From assembly GCA_035578175.1 (NCBI GenBank), contig JAQMRL010000003.1:82595969-82659968 (forward strand): a DNA stretch of 64,000 bases, in the 5' to 3' direction. Below are positions 33,653 to 46,422 of this stretch, in pieces. The notes under the pieces were generated by a model that did not search any database, was not told where the DNA came from, and saw nothing but the letters and a program-made list of their open reading frames with translations. This DNA is from Catonia carolina. Its lineage: Eukaryota; Arthropoda; Insecta; Hemiptera; Achilidae. The translations under genes and the position numbers were made by a program. The stretch's first letter is position 1, and every line of letters begins with the position of its first letter.

Positions 33653-36600
33653 AAGTTAAGCGTTTATATTAAGCAATAATTATCAAATTTAGTTTCAATT
33701 AATTAATATCAATAATAAATATGGGCGTTAGTACTCCGCCCAGCCGGATTTTTTGTAATTTTAATTTATAATATTTATAAATAACTTAAACAGGAAAACT
33801 TTTGGTAACTTTTTGTAGTTAGTAATAATATAGTAGTGACGTCGTCAGCGGCTGTACAGTCTCTCTCTATACTAAAATAAAAATGCCTGAACGGGAAAAC
33901 ATTGCATCTCGCCTCCACGCGTACGTACTAAGTTAAACATACTAATTAACTGCACATGCTTCAAGGTCAGCGTTATGAATGAAATGCTATACTAAATTAA
34001 ACATACTGTGACATTTATTGATAAGGTCCGTTTCGGGATCTAGGTTATTAAATAATTAATACACTTAAGTTTACAATTACAAATATTTATTTCACTAAAA
34101 GATTACAAAATAAATGATTTAACTAATTATAATTAAGTAATACAATAAATGATTTAATAATTCACTTAAAATAGATAATTAACAATTAATAACTTACACT
34201 CACTTTTATGGATTACACAAACATACAAAACACAAACCGAATTCACTAAACTACACATTATTATTTATTTTTTTGTTTGTTTAACGTCCAACTGTTTTGC
34301 AAATTGCTGCTAATGCAGACGGCAACTACATATTAACTTTACAATACACTCACAAAAAGACTTTACACAATACACACACACAACAAAGACAGTATAACCG
34401 TCGTCGATCAACACAATGCTCGGAATAGTTAACCTGCTATAACCACTCGTCGAAGATCAAACGGATACTGACTCTGACCGCGCTCGGGGGTCTCCTTTTA
34501 TAATCATTCACAAAGATCGTTCCAGAACAAAGTAGAGAAATCATAAAGTACAAAAAATAACTCTTAATGAGTGCTAGAAAAATCCGTTGTAAATAGGTCA
34601 ACAAAAGGTCTTTTGTAAATAGAAAACGTAAACAACCTGCCTCCCTCATAATAGCTGTACACAATACCTAAACTTTATGATAGTTATTACAACCCTTATG
34701 AATAGACACACTTTTATGGCTACAACTGTCATTTACAAAACTGATCTTATTGTGTATTGTTATTTTTATTATTCCTTAATTATTTTTATGAATGGAATTC
34801 TGGAACCTTCATGAACAATCTCGTCTGTTCTTCGATCTTGTTACAATACTAAACTCCTCATACGACACCATCATCATAATAACCGAAAGTAATTTGAGTA
34901 AAACCAAACGGGATCGGAATTCCTCAATCGTAATTTTTGGCCGCAATATTGTTACGTCATTCAATAAAAATGGTTGGTAGGAAGGTGTTGAACTTTTCAT
35001 AATTTATTTTTCGGGTTTCAGATGAGATAAAACGATTATTCTTTAAACCTACTAGGTATAAATTTTTTAATCATATTGGCTAAAAATTAGTTGAATATTT
35101 ATGAGTTTGATACTTAAGAAGCATTCAATACTATACTGTATTACCTTTGAGTAGTCTATAGTATAGTATACTCAAAGTGTTACTCATTAAGCCATTACGT
35201 TAATGTTTTAATTAATTAACATTATTCTAAAAGTAACTCGGTACAAAGTTTTTTTTCCCAATTTTTAAGAATAAACAATTTTTTTACACAAACTAAGTTA
35301 TTTACTCCCATAAAATGGTATAATTAATATTATTTATCTCATAGCGCCCATGCCTTTAAAAGTACCGGAAGTTTTCTTTTTGTGGTTATTGTCGTAGGCT
35401 TGTGTACATATGTATTTCTCTGGGCTTGTGTTGAAGCTTTGTTCGTAGAGCCACAAATTTTTTTGGAAGGAGGCTAGCAGATAATGCTCGTAGGTGGTGC
35501 ACAGAAAGCCTAAATGTTTTGTAGTCACGAAAAAGTGACTTATTCAAAAATAACGTAAGTAATAAACGTTATGATTTTTTAGTTTTTTACGAAAGCAGTT
35601 GAGGTTAGTTTGTACAGGTTGTCAAAGAAAGCATAACTAACAAAATGTGTATATGATTTTCATTGTTCGACTTAAATGTATATATGCGATTTGATGTTAT
35701 TCTCGCAGTATTATGTTATTCTATTGTATTAAGAATTCCTTAGAAAATAATTTCGGTGATTTTTCTTTTCTCTTTTGCGTTAAAAATTCTTTATAAAATA
35801 AATAAATGGTGGGGTTATCAGGATCGTACAGGTTGTTTTCAACGAAGCCGATTAAAAAAATAATAACACGGCTGGTAAATAATTATTCTAGTACTTGCAT
35901 TCAATTAATTTGATTCGTTTGTACTGAACTAATTAAAAAAGTTGTTATAATAAAGTTAAATTTGGTTACAAACTTTTATTTTAATTTGTACTCAGGTTGC
36001 TTTTGTATAACTAAGTTTTTGCATTAATTTAATAGTACTATTGAGACTGCTTTATCAATTAGTGTTTGTTGCGAGGTTTTCTTACTCATAAGTTACAATA
36101 ATAATGTGCGAGTGATTGTATATTGATGCTTTTTAGAAATGATTTTTATGATTGTAGTCTTACATATTTGGTGGTTGTTATTTTTGTCTTAATTATGGCT
36201 ACTTTCTTGCAATTAATTTTGATAGTTTTCACTATTGTTTTGTCAATCTTTGATCTGAACTATTCATATGACAACTGTTTCAAAAAAATACAATTTAGGG
36301 GATGTTTCTTTGTAGGTATCTTCAAAAACAATTGCATAAATCATGTATTTTATTTAAATTGTTATGAATCCAAACAAATTCTATAATTTTTTGACTCGCT
36401 GTTGACTTGTAGGCAGGAAATGATTACTGAATTGTAGTATTTACCCTGATCAAAAAATTTTCCCAGATCAGTAAATAGTCAATTGGTGTTTGTTAGTAAT
36501 AAAGAATTATAAATTCAAAATCCCAACTAAAAACGATAATTAAGTGATAAATCTTGATATAATTAAAGATTGTTATCGGTGTTTGTTTTAAATTTTTGTT

Positions 36601-36932
36601 GCCTACTTCTGATGTAGATGATTGTCAAGATATTACAATTATTGTATCCGATTTGAAAATAATTTTGTCAGCACGTAGGTTAGAACATTATTATTGTCCT
36701 GTCATGTGCTAATTATTTTTAGATTTCAGAAAACTGGTTTTCATTTTCTCATGATTTGAATCAAAATTTTGTCGGTCCATGTAAAAGCTTTCTGATTTTT
36801 TTTTAAGCATATTGTATACTTAACCCAATAGAATTGTTTTATAATAGGAATGCACAGCAGACTAATAGGCTGTTGGCTACATTATAAGTTTAAAAAAATT
36901 AACTTAAGAGTAATGTGTTTAAAAAAAAAACA
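33653..36932. other. AT-rich intergenic DNA with a SINE body fragment
   Basis: Only one recognisable piece: 34264-34322, a minus-strand SINE 3' fragment (TTTAACGTCCAACTGTTTTG, GCTGCTAATGCAGACGG). The rest shows no supported gene; short open frames are composition-driven. Confidence 0.5.
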
Positions 36933-36936
36933 TTAA

Positions 36937-39900
36937 GGGTCATTCCACATCAATTCAACCAGAAAAAAATAATTTTTTCACCAAACACGTCAGATTTTTA
37001 TGAAACTTAGTACATTTGTTCTATATATAGAGATAAATAACACCACCAAATTTTAAATTTTTATCTCACATACTTTTTTAGTTATGGCACTTTAAAGTTT
37101 GGTCGTTTCTCAATTTCCGAGCCTTGGATAGTGCCCAGTAAAACGTGTATTAGGATAGAAAAAAAAATTCTCATTCACTTATTTGGCACCCAATCTTGGT
37201 GAAATTTTTAAGGTAGGTTTATATAAGTATAAGGAAGTTAAAAAAATATATAACATAACCCTAAGCTAAGCATAAAATATTATAAAAAAAATATTTTTTG
37301 AACTTTTTACAATTTAAAAAACGGGAACATGGCTCAGCGTAAAATTAAATATCTCAAAAAGGGAATGAGATAATCAAGAATTTTTTCCCCCCTAAATTAT
37401 CTATATGAAGTGGGCTTTAATTTAATAAAATAAAAGTTTTGTGTATTTTCTTCCTTCTATTAACTAAGGCCATTGCAAGTTACAATATATTAATTACAAT
37501 CAAAGCGAGGTTGTACCAGTCTCAATGGCTACAGATTGTTAATGAAAATTAAATAAAATTTTTAATAATTTTTATTTAACATTTTAATAATTATAATGTT
37601 CTATATAAACATTATAATTATTATAATATTTATATAGAAGCTTAGTTTAACACAGTACTGTACCTAAGTTCAATGTCAACATTCATGTTTAAATAGATTA
37701 GACTACAGAAATAAACAGGCAGATATTCTACCTCCTAATCTGGGCAAGTTGCAACACGAGGTTTTCATGTCATGACAGGCTGCTTTTCTAGGCAGTGTAT
37801 CTGACAGTTATGAGCCAGTCTGTTACTAGTGTCCCAAGAGGTAACAGTGTTATAAGCTGTGGTGGTTATAAAGTGGTGTTTACCTTTCTTTGGATTTATG
37901 ATATTGTGTTAGTGTGTGTGTCTGAGTGTTGAATTGAGTTTTAACTAAGGTGCCAATCTTTAAAAAACCTAATATTAATACAAAGATTAATGATATTCCA
38001 TATACTTGTATAGATCAAATTTTTGAACTTAATTTTTGAAATTTTCGTTGTTTTATGATGCATTTGTAAAGAAGAGAAATTTAACCTGCTTTTAAATCAA
38101 TTAGAAATGGACAATAAGTGTAGTATAGGGCTATTAAAACTGACAGAATGCCACAAATTAACTTATGTTACAAAAAAAGGGCTAGAAAATGTTAGTGATT
38201 TGTCTGAAGAAAATCTCAACTTGATTAAAATAAAAAGTGAATTAGATGATAAGGAAATAATTAACATTTGTTTGCATCATAAGAGTTTATTTTTGACCAA
38301 GTACGAATTCCTCCAAAAAGTCTGTTGTGATCCTTTTAAAAAACATAAGAAACCCATTAAAAATGGCTTAAGAGTTGTAAGTATTCAGCAGAGTCAGGCC
38401 TGTATCACAAAAGGTTTAAAGGTAAAACCAGGGGAAAAGTTGTGCACCAATTGCTCTAAAAATATATTCTCTACTCCAAATGACTGTGAAGAAGAATCAC
38501 ATGATGATGATCTTTTTACACTGCCGACTGAAACTGAAACTCAGTTACAAAAAGAAGAGGCTATTGATTCTCTAAATTCCTCTTTAACGGATATTGGTTG
38601 TTCACCTCTTAAATTACATGCGTTGAATGAAAACTCCAAAATTGGTTATGCACAAAATAAATTAGAAAAACTGCATCAAAATGTAAAAAAGAAAATTGAA
38701 ACAGTTTTAGATGTTCAGTTGCCACCAAAAATACCTAAATTGCAAAAAACAGCTGAACAAAAAGCAGATGAAATGGACCTGCTTGTTGAGAATATAAAAA
38801 GTGAAGTAAATAAACTTTCATCAAAAAAGAAAATACAACTATTAACGATTCCAGCATCACTGAATTGGTCGAGAACAAAAATTAAAGATACCTTTGAAGT
38901 GTCTGATTATTCTGCTAGACAGGCACAAAAATTGTACAAAGAAAAAGGACTTTTGGCTGAACCTGAACCAAGAAGAGGAAAGAAACTCAGTCCTGAAGTT
39001 GTGGAGTTGGTCACAAATTTTTATCAAAGCGACGAGCAATCAAGAGTTTTGCCAGGTATGAAAGATGTAGTAAGCCTGGGAAAGAAAAAATATGAGAAGA
39101 AAAGATTAATTTTAAGTAACCTCAATGAAATATTTGCAAACTTCAAAAGGGAACATCCTGACATAAAAATAGGGTTCTCCAAGTTTTGTACTCTTCGTCC
39201 CAAATGGTGTGTTCTGGCTGGTGCTAGTGGAACACACTCTGTTTGTGTGTGTACTATTCATCAAAATGTGTTGCTCTTAATACATGCAGCACAACTGGAA
39301 GAGAGTCACAAAGATCTACAAAATCTTCTTTTATGTGAAAATCCAACTCAAAACTGCATGTTTAGGCGATGTGAAACATGTCCCTCAAAAGACAATCTGA
39401 CAACATTCTTACAAGCAAAGTTTGAAAACTATGAAGAAGATGATAGAATAGAATTCAAACAGTGGGTAGCTACAGACAGGACACAGATGATAACACAAAC
39501 TTCAACTATTGATGAATTTGTTGACGAGTTGGCAACAAAAATAGAAAAACTGATCCCTCATTCTTATATTGCAAAAAGCCAGTCCAGCTATTTTAAAAGC
39601 TTAAAGGATAACTGTGCGCCAAACGAAGCCATTATATCAATGGACTTTAGTTAGAATTTCTCATTTGTGATTCAAGATGAGGTGCAGGGTTATCATTGGA
39701 CCTCAGACTCCTGTACTGTTCATCCAGTAATTATTAACATGTGTGTTGACGAGGAAAAAATAGTCTCATCACATTGTGTAATCTCCGATGACTTAAATCA
39801 TGATGTTTGTATGGTTTATAAAATACAAGAAACCCTGTTAGAGTATGTCAAGGAAAATTATCCCAATGTCACGGATGTTCACTATTACAGTGACGGTTGC

Positions 39901-41311
39901 GCCGGACAGTACAAGAACAAATACAACTTCATGAACCTTTCACTTCATGAAAAAGACTTCAAAATTAAAGGCCAATGGTCTTTCTTTGCTACAAGCCACG
40001 GCAAAACTGAATGTGACGGTATTGGGGGAACTGTTAAAAGGTTGGCGAGAAAAGCAAGTCTTCAAAGGCCTCTTCAAGATCAAATACTAACAGCAGCTAC
40101 CTTTTACGAGTTTTGTAAATCAAACATATCCAAAATAAATTTCCATTTCATTTCAAAAGAATCAGCAGATGATGTTCGCCGACAGCTTGAAACACGTTTT
40201 GAAAACCTTAATACTCTTCCAGGTACCAGAAGTTTTCACAACTTTAGACCCTTGGACTCTTCAGGAACATTAGAAGCAAGGCGAATTAGTACTGATGAAC
40301 ATCCTAGCCTAACGTACAATTTAAGGAGAGGGTTGGCCTTAAATGTAAGAGAAGAAGATTTGTACCCCTCACGCTACATTGCTTGTAAATACGACAATCT
40401 TTGGTTCTTTGGGATAATAACAAATGTTGCCAAGGAAGATGGAGACGCTACAGTAAAATTTCTTCATCCAGCAGGACCATCCCCCTCATTTTACTGGCCA
40501 AAACGAGATGATATATGTGATGTGCCGATTCCACACATCCTTGCAGTGGTTGAGCCTCCACACACCTCGACTGGAAGAACATATCAATTCTCACCAGAGT
40601 GCATAAAATTAATTGAAAAGCTAATGGTTCATTAACTTTCAAAGCCTTAAAATAAGTACAGTGAAAGGGTGAACTATGATTTCCAAACATAAAAATATAA
40701 TTTATCCTTGTTTAACAAGCTATACCCATTTATTGAAACCAGGCGAACTTCACATTGCTCGTAAGTAATATAATGTCACTTTCAATGGTATCAATAAATA
40801 GAAGGAAGAAAATACACAAAACTTTTATTTTATTAAATTAAAGCCCATTTCATATAGATAATTTAGGGGGGAAAAAATTCTTGATTATCTCATTCCCTTT
40901 TTGAGATATTTAATTTTACGCTGAGCCATGTTCGCGTTTTTTAAATTGTAAAAAGTTCAAAAAATATTTTTTTTATAATATTTTATGCTTAGCTTAGGGT
41001 TATGTTATATATTTTTTTAACTTCCTTATTCTTATAAGGACCTATCTTAAAAACTTCATCAAGATTGGGTGTCAAATAAGTGAATGAGAATTTTTTTTCT
41101 ATCCTAATACACGTTTTACTGGGCACTATCCAATGCTCGGAAATTGAGAAACGACCAAACTTTAAAGTGCCATAACTAAAAAAGTATGTGAGATAAAAAT
41201 TTAAAATTTGGTGGTGTTATTAATCTCTATATATAGAACAAATGTACCAAGTTTCATAAAAATCTGAGGTGTTTGGTGAAATGACCTGGTTGAATTGACA
41301 TGGAATGACCC
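36937..41311 (+). mobile_element. 4.4-kb DNA transposon with 520-bp inverted repeats, TTAA duplications
   Basis: TTAA lies at 36933-36936 and 41312-41315. Terminal inverted repeats run 36937-37461 and 40797-41311, starting GGGTCATTCCA, and are nearly identical with small indels. A transposase gene fills the middle. TTAA duplications occur in piggyBac, Kolobok and Sola3 elements; the protein is not piggyBac-like, so a Kolobok- or Sola-type assignment is the leading inference, unproven. Confidence 0.85.
38107..40635 (+). pseudogene. DDE-type transposase interrupted by one in-frame stop
   Basis: A single frame of about 843 codons runs from ATG at 38107 to TAA at 40633-40635, broken only by TAG at 39652-39654. 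Visible features in order: a Cys-rich spot LCTNCSKNIF (about 112), an acidic linker, a helix-turn-helix-like region PASLNWSRTKIKDTFEVSDY (about 250), a conserved block FSKFCTLRPKWCV, a Cys/His cluster (VCVCTIHQN, then CMFRRCETCPS) suited to zinc binding, an Asp in ISMDFS directly before the stop, then after it DEVQGYHW, YYSDGCAGQYKN and ATSHGKTECDGIGGTVKR. The Asp of MDFS, the Asp of YSDG and the Glu/Asp of TECDG are my candidates for the catalytic acidic triad (inference). It would cut and rejoin the element ends. The stop falls between the first and second candidate residues, so this copy should be inactive without readthrough. Confidence 0.8.
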
Positions 41312-41315
41312 TTAA

Positions 41316-42593
41316 TACAGTATAATTAATCATTAACAGAAAACCAGCTAAAAATTGGATACTTTTTATGTGTAAATTTTTGTATCTTTTATTTTTTTTT
41401 TTTTTTTTTAAATAAGTTGTACGAGCCAATGTAGAAGAGAACAAGTTTTATAGTGTATCATTCATTTTTTCCGTTCTGTAGTTTCTCAAATAGTCTCAAA
41501 CATAACAAACTTTTCTTGATGAGGTTTATAGAAATGTAAAATTGTTTCAACATTTGATATAGGTAATTATTGCCCATTATTATTTTTTTATTGTACTAAA
41601 AACAGCAGTGATTTGTGATCGATAATTTGGGCAAAAATTTTTAGTTTACTTTTTCTTAATAAATTCTTGTACATAGTAAGGCATAATGAGGTGTTTCAAG
41701 AAAAACAAATTTTGGTCACGTAATGTGTATTTTATAAATATTTAAAAAAGTATTCAGTATGAAGTTGTAGAGGTTGCTATTGAAATTTTACTTCTACATC
41801 AGAATTAATTTACTTGTATTTTAAAATAAAATTTCTGATGTTTGACAATATTTACTTTTTATTTTGTATATCATTTCAATAATTTTTAATGTCATTTACA
41901 TGTTAGATTAAAAAATTCAAAAGTTAACTATTTGTAAATACATATCGTTCATTCTTCTTGTCTTTTGAACTTTTGTAAACAATCACCCTGCTCTGTTATT
42001 TGCTGGATGTGTCATTTTAGTTACAGAGAGTGCTTAGTGCGGGCCATCCCAAATGACAAGAGAAAAATCGTCTCTAATTGAAATCATATTGAAATGTGGT
42101 CACCAACTGGCAGGCTGCAGTCAATATCTGAATGGCAAACTCAATTTTTATGAACTGCCAGCTCTAGGGAATAATTTTTTTTATATGCAGATTTTATTTT
42201 CGTGTTATATGAAAAAAATTTTACGTTTACGTTGTGTGCATGCTGAGAGCAACTGATGATGTTAACAACACAGACCCAAGTTTCTCTGAACAGAGTTGAT
42301 GCTTGCTAGACAAGTTTACAGCTACAATCAGGTGTAAAGCTACTCATGGTAGCGCTGCACTTTAAAATACAAAAACTACAACTTTTGTTCAGGTGCTTAT
42401 AGTAGTTTAAAACTACGATTGCCATATCTAAATTGTTTCAGTCAGCAAAGTAGGCCTCAGTAAAAAGTTGGCTAGATTGTGGCAGTCTCTATCGAAAATT
42501 TTTGATGACCACTGCTCACAAAGAAGACATAAATATGTTTATTATTTTATCGAACTTCCTATGTAGGATTTTAAACAGCTGTATTATTTAAAA
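41316..42593. other. AT-rich DNA with one repeat fragment
   Basis: Holds a copy (41963-42090) of the repeat also at 6493-6612. Otherwise no exon or repeat I can support. Confidence 0.45.
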
Positions 42594-42909
42594 TTGAAAT
42601 ATATATTTCTAACCACCAGAATACGGTAACATAAAACACTTACCAATGTTCATATCACTTTCGTGTATCTTGTACACATCTTCAGTAAATTAAAAAATTT
42701 TTACGTCAAAATTTAAAATATATAAAATTAAAATTGAAATATAAGAATCGACTATTCCTTATCTACCATGGTAGGAGCAGGAAGTTTTAAATTTTGACGT
42801 AAAAAAATTTTAATTTACTGAAGGTGTGTACAAGATACACGAAAGTGCTATAAACATTGTTAAGTGTTTTATGTTACCGTATTCTGGTGGTTAGAAATAT
42901 ATATTTCAA
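42594..42909. repeat. Inverted repeat element with 125-bp arms
   Basis: Arms 42594-42718 and 42785-42909 are near-perfect inverted copies around a 66-bp centre. Ends read TTGAAATATATATTTCTAAC, and the arms include CCACCAGAATACGGTAACAT. Most of the unit is arm, the layout of a fold-back or snap-back element. Confidence 0.8.
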
Positions 42910-43850
42910 ATATGTTAATAAAACCGGTTACGGGCGCTTGGATGTGCGATACAGATTGTTCAGTCATGTTAGTCGCATTCTTTCAACCGTATACTCATGT
43001 GATTAGTTTACAACGGTTTTAAAGTTAAGTGGATTAAGGTATAGTGACTATGTTTGTTTGTTAAAGGAAGTGCATTGATAGAAATCGTAAGAGATTTTCC
43101 TGTTGAAGCTTTGACAACTCTTGCATTATAAAAATCAGTTTTTATCAATTTGGTAAGTCCTCTAGTTTTCTTGCTGTTTACAGTTTCTGTGTGGTTTCAA
43201 TTGATGTTTCTGTTGGTAGTAATGTTTTTCTGTAGTTACATGATGGTTCAGAATAACTTATTTTTAATCATATTCTTCTTGTTTTATCTTCTCTCAATTT
43301 TATGTTGGTTTTTAACTATGTTTTTTTGTTTTACTTTTCTCTCACTGGTTTTTGGTTTTTTGTGGGTTTATCTTCGGTCATTTATCTTTTATTTATCATT
43401 GTTTGTGATTGTTTTCTTTCTTCACGTTATTAACCTTAAATATTTGGGCTCTCTTGTTTTTACTAGCTTAATATTTTTTTTTAACAGGTATTAGTTTTTA
43501 ATTTACTGGGCTCCAAATTAGTATATGTAATTTATTATAGAATTGCTAATTTTATGTAGTTAATTTCATTAAATAATTATTGGCTTGTTTTCTAGCCCAG
43601 TCAGTTTGCTAGTTAAAAGTTGCTATAAATTGTGAAGTAACACCAGTTGGGTGAATGACTTTGTGTGATGACCAGCTAGCAACTATTGACAGATTTTACT
43701 GGGGTCTCTGTTTAGATTCATGCCTAATACATGTTCAAATATGGCAAAACGCAGCTATTAAATTGAATGGTTGTCAATAGAGTACAGTTCCCAGTAACAA
43801 GTAAAAGCTAAAGAAATCTTTAATTTTTCACTGACCTGTTACACTAGCTT
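42910..43850. other. T-rich stretch, no gene
   Basis: Strongly T-biased on the plus strand (43140-43490), which yields an apparent hydrophobic open frame of Phe and Leu. I regard it as compositional. Nothing else recognisable. Confidence 0.5.
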
Positions 43851-43854
43851 TTTA

Positions 43855-44705
43855 CCTTTTTTTTGTATAATCCTACTTTGTACTGACATGTTTCAGTGGA
43901 TCCACCACCATCAGTGTATATAAAATTAGAAAGATCTAAACGTATTATAAATTTTTTTTTTATTTTTAATTTCTAATTCATGTACGTTGCAATCTGTTCA
44001 ATTTAGAACAATAAGCTACCCCATTACCCAATGAGATGAGGATGATGTGTTAAACGTGTAAATGAGGTGTAGTCTTCTACAGACCCAGGCCGACCATTCC
44101 TGAGAGAAAAATTAAAGTTAATTAAACCCCAACCATCAAAGTACACCAGTAACCACTGTCTAGTATTCAAATCCGTATAAAAGTAACTTTTACCATCAAA
44201 GTACACCGGTAACCACTGTCTAGTATTCAAATCCGTATAAAAGTTACTTTTACCAAATTAGCTAACCAAAAAACAAATGCAAACCATTAATAACCAGTAA
44301 CACCCAAGTGCACTCTGTGCAGTTATTAATAACCAGTGATTATTAGATTTAGGTTGTATATGGGTGTATTATGTACGTATAAAAGTTACTTTTATACGGA
44401 TTTGAATACTAGACAGTGGTTACCGGTGTACTTTGATGGTTGGGGTTTAATTAACCATACTCTCTCAAGAATGGTCGGCCTGGGTCTGTAGAAGACTACA
44501 CCTCATTTACACGTCATACACATCATCCTAATCTCATTGGGTCATGGGGTTGCTTATTGTTCTAAATTTAACAGATTGTAACGTACACGAATTAGAAATT
44601 AAAAAAAAAAAAAATTGTTTAGATCTTTCTAATTTTATATACACTGATGGTGGTGGATCCACTGAAACATGTCAGTACAAAGTAGGATTATACAAAAAAG
44701 TACAA
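43855..44705. mobile_element. Fold-back element with about 330-bp inverted arms
   Basis: Left arm about 43855-44190, right arm about 44376-44705, matching from TATAATCCTACTTTGTACTG through GTTTCAGTGGATCCACCACC to TATTCAAATCCGTATAAAAG. The left side carries a 60-bp tandem duplication (44132-44191 and 44192-44251) that the right arm lacks. No coding. Confidence 0.8.
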
Positions 44706-44764
44706 AAATCATCTCATAAAATTTAGTTTCAATTTTTTTACTCAACAGCTGTTCTTTGTTTACT

Positions 44765-45340
44765 GTTTTGATGGTGGGTCCACTGAAACATGTCAGTTTA
44801 AAGTAAATAAAAAGGTAAAAAACAAAAATGATATAGCAGCTGTAACAAAAGGTCAGTAAGAAATTAAATATTTTTTCAGCAGGATTGAGTATAGTCTGTA
44901 GGATGCATTAGAAAGATAAAAATATTATTATTTTAGTTTTCGTAACTTGGTAAATGCAAGTAAAATATTCTGGAAATAAAACAACTTAGCAGGTAATATG
45001 CATTTTTATAAATTAGGAAAAAATTTTGTGTTGTTAAAATTGAGTTTGTGTGGATAGACTTTTTATACTCGAAGTGTTAAATTGTACTACCCATTTTACT
45101 AGACGTTATTTTACCTATTTCATTGTAATATCTTAAATTTTTGCATGTAATAAATTTCACTAAATTTTTTAAGCTGTCTTGGTTTCTATTATCTATCATG
45201 TACATGTGTTTCAGTGGATCCACTATCATCAGAATACACAATATCGTTTGAAACTCAGTATTAAATATTGATACAGTTGTGTACTTGTGTATAGATGACT
45301 GAAGATGTAATATCTACAGATTTTAAATTTAAAAAATTTT
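44765..45340. repeat. Fragments of the fold-back family core
   Basis: GGTGGGTCCACTGAAACATG at 44775 and ACATGTGTTTCAGTGGATCC at 45204 repeat the core of the 43855-44705 element, with partial flanking similarity (GCTGTCTTGGTTTCTATTAT near 45172). Confidence 0.6.
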
Positions 45341-45546
45341 AGTTTCAAATGATTTAAACGAATTATATAGTTTCAAAGGATTTATTTTTGCATGGTGTGT
45401 TTATTTTCTATCAATCTTGTATTATGTGGTTTGGGCCATATATTTTAATGTAACTTAAATTCACTTTTACCCAAAATATCAGTTGAAATTGTCCGAGTTG
45501 TAAGAAAACGTAATACTTATATAAAATCTATTTTTGCATGATAGTG

Positions 45547-46422
45547 TAGTAGATTGTTGATAATCCAGATTAATTGGGACAGGACCCTGTTCGGATTATA
45601 GAATTGTCCGAATTTTTGAAATGAATCAATAAAAGACCCGGTAGATGTTTTTAACGTAAAATATTAGCTACAATCTGCTGTAATTTTCTGGGATGTTTAC
45701 AGAAGAGAAGCAGATAAATTAAACCATTTATTATACACATGTAGTTAAAGTTTTATATATTTTACTTAAGAAAAAAAAAATTTGCCCATAACAGACAGGT
45801 GGAGTGTCAAATTATTTACACTCAATTTGTTAGTTGCAGGGCTAAAATAAATAGTTTTGTTTCTTATCACATGGTCAGCCAATTAAATGACTGAATCATT
45901 TAAGAACAGAAGAGGTAGAGGTGTAAAAGACACTAATCAGAGTTATCTCGTCTGAAAGTAATGGATTTCATTATACAGCCAGACCCTGTGGTGAATGAAG
46001 TGAAAGTGTCATTTGCAGAGTGGAAAATATATGCTTTTCAAAGGGCCTGGCATGCTGAAAAGTGTACTTTTCCATTTAGTGAGGAAGGCAATGATAAACC
46101 ACCTAACTCCTCGATTTACTTAGTAAAACCTCTACAGGTTCAAACCAGCCTTTTGGCTGATGACTTAAACAACAGCAACAAGAAAAAAAACAGTATTGTG
46201 TTTCTGATTTTATATATGGTAACTCTAGACCTACAAGAAACTAAAGTACTGTAAAGTAACATAAAAGTAAAAGACACATAACATGCCAGTTGCGTGCACT
46301 CTATCGGGAATGGCGAGAATCGGTCATTTTTGGTGCTTTTATACATACAATTACATACTGTAACTGTACGAACAGTCAATTGTTTTCTCCAGCATTGAAC
46401 CGGGATTATTGACGTTCTACTG
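45547..46422. mobile_element. Decayed pogo-like element split by a retroposon
   Basis: Right end GGGATTATTGACGTTCTACT then GTA; left end TAGTAGATTGTTGATAATCC. They are imperfect inverted repeats like those of the pogo-like units at 5.9 and 24.8 kb. The retroposon at 45779-46179 lies inside. Confidence 0.5.
45779..46179 (+). mobile_element. Short retroposon with conserved small ORF, copy C
   Basis: Plus-strand copy of the family at 1721-2134 and 2884-3275. AAGAAAAAAAA at 45768-45778 and 46180-46190 is the likely 11-bp duplication. The open frame from 45961 runs about 75 codons (MDFIIQPDPVVNEVKVSFAE...) and ends at the 3' stem-loop CCAGCCTTTTGGCTGATGAC. Confidence 0.65.

Noticed and set aside
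36123..36386. 87-codon hydrophobic frame upstream of the large transposon
   Set aside because: T-rich composition, no motif, no splice or promoter support.
36937..41311. Assignment of the TTAA transposon to piggyBac
   Set aside because: The TTAA site fits, but the protein motifs (YSDGCAGQYKN, TECDGIGG) and very long inverted repeats do not resemble piggyBac transposase.
43150..43494. Open frame of 114 codons, very rich in Phe and Leu, looking like a membrane protein
   Set aside because: It lies in a T-biased stretch; the hydrophobicity follows from base composition. No splice sites, start context or family motif support it.
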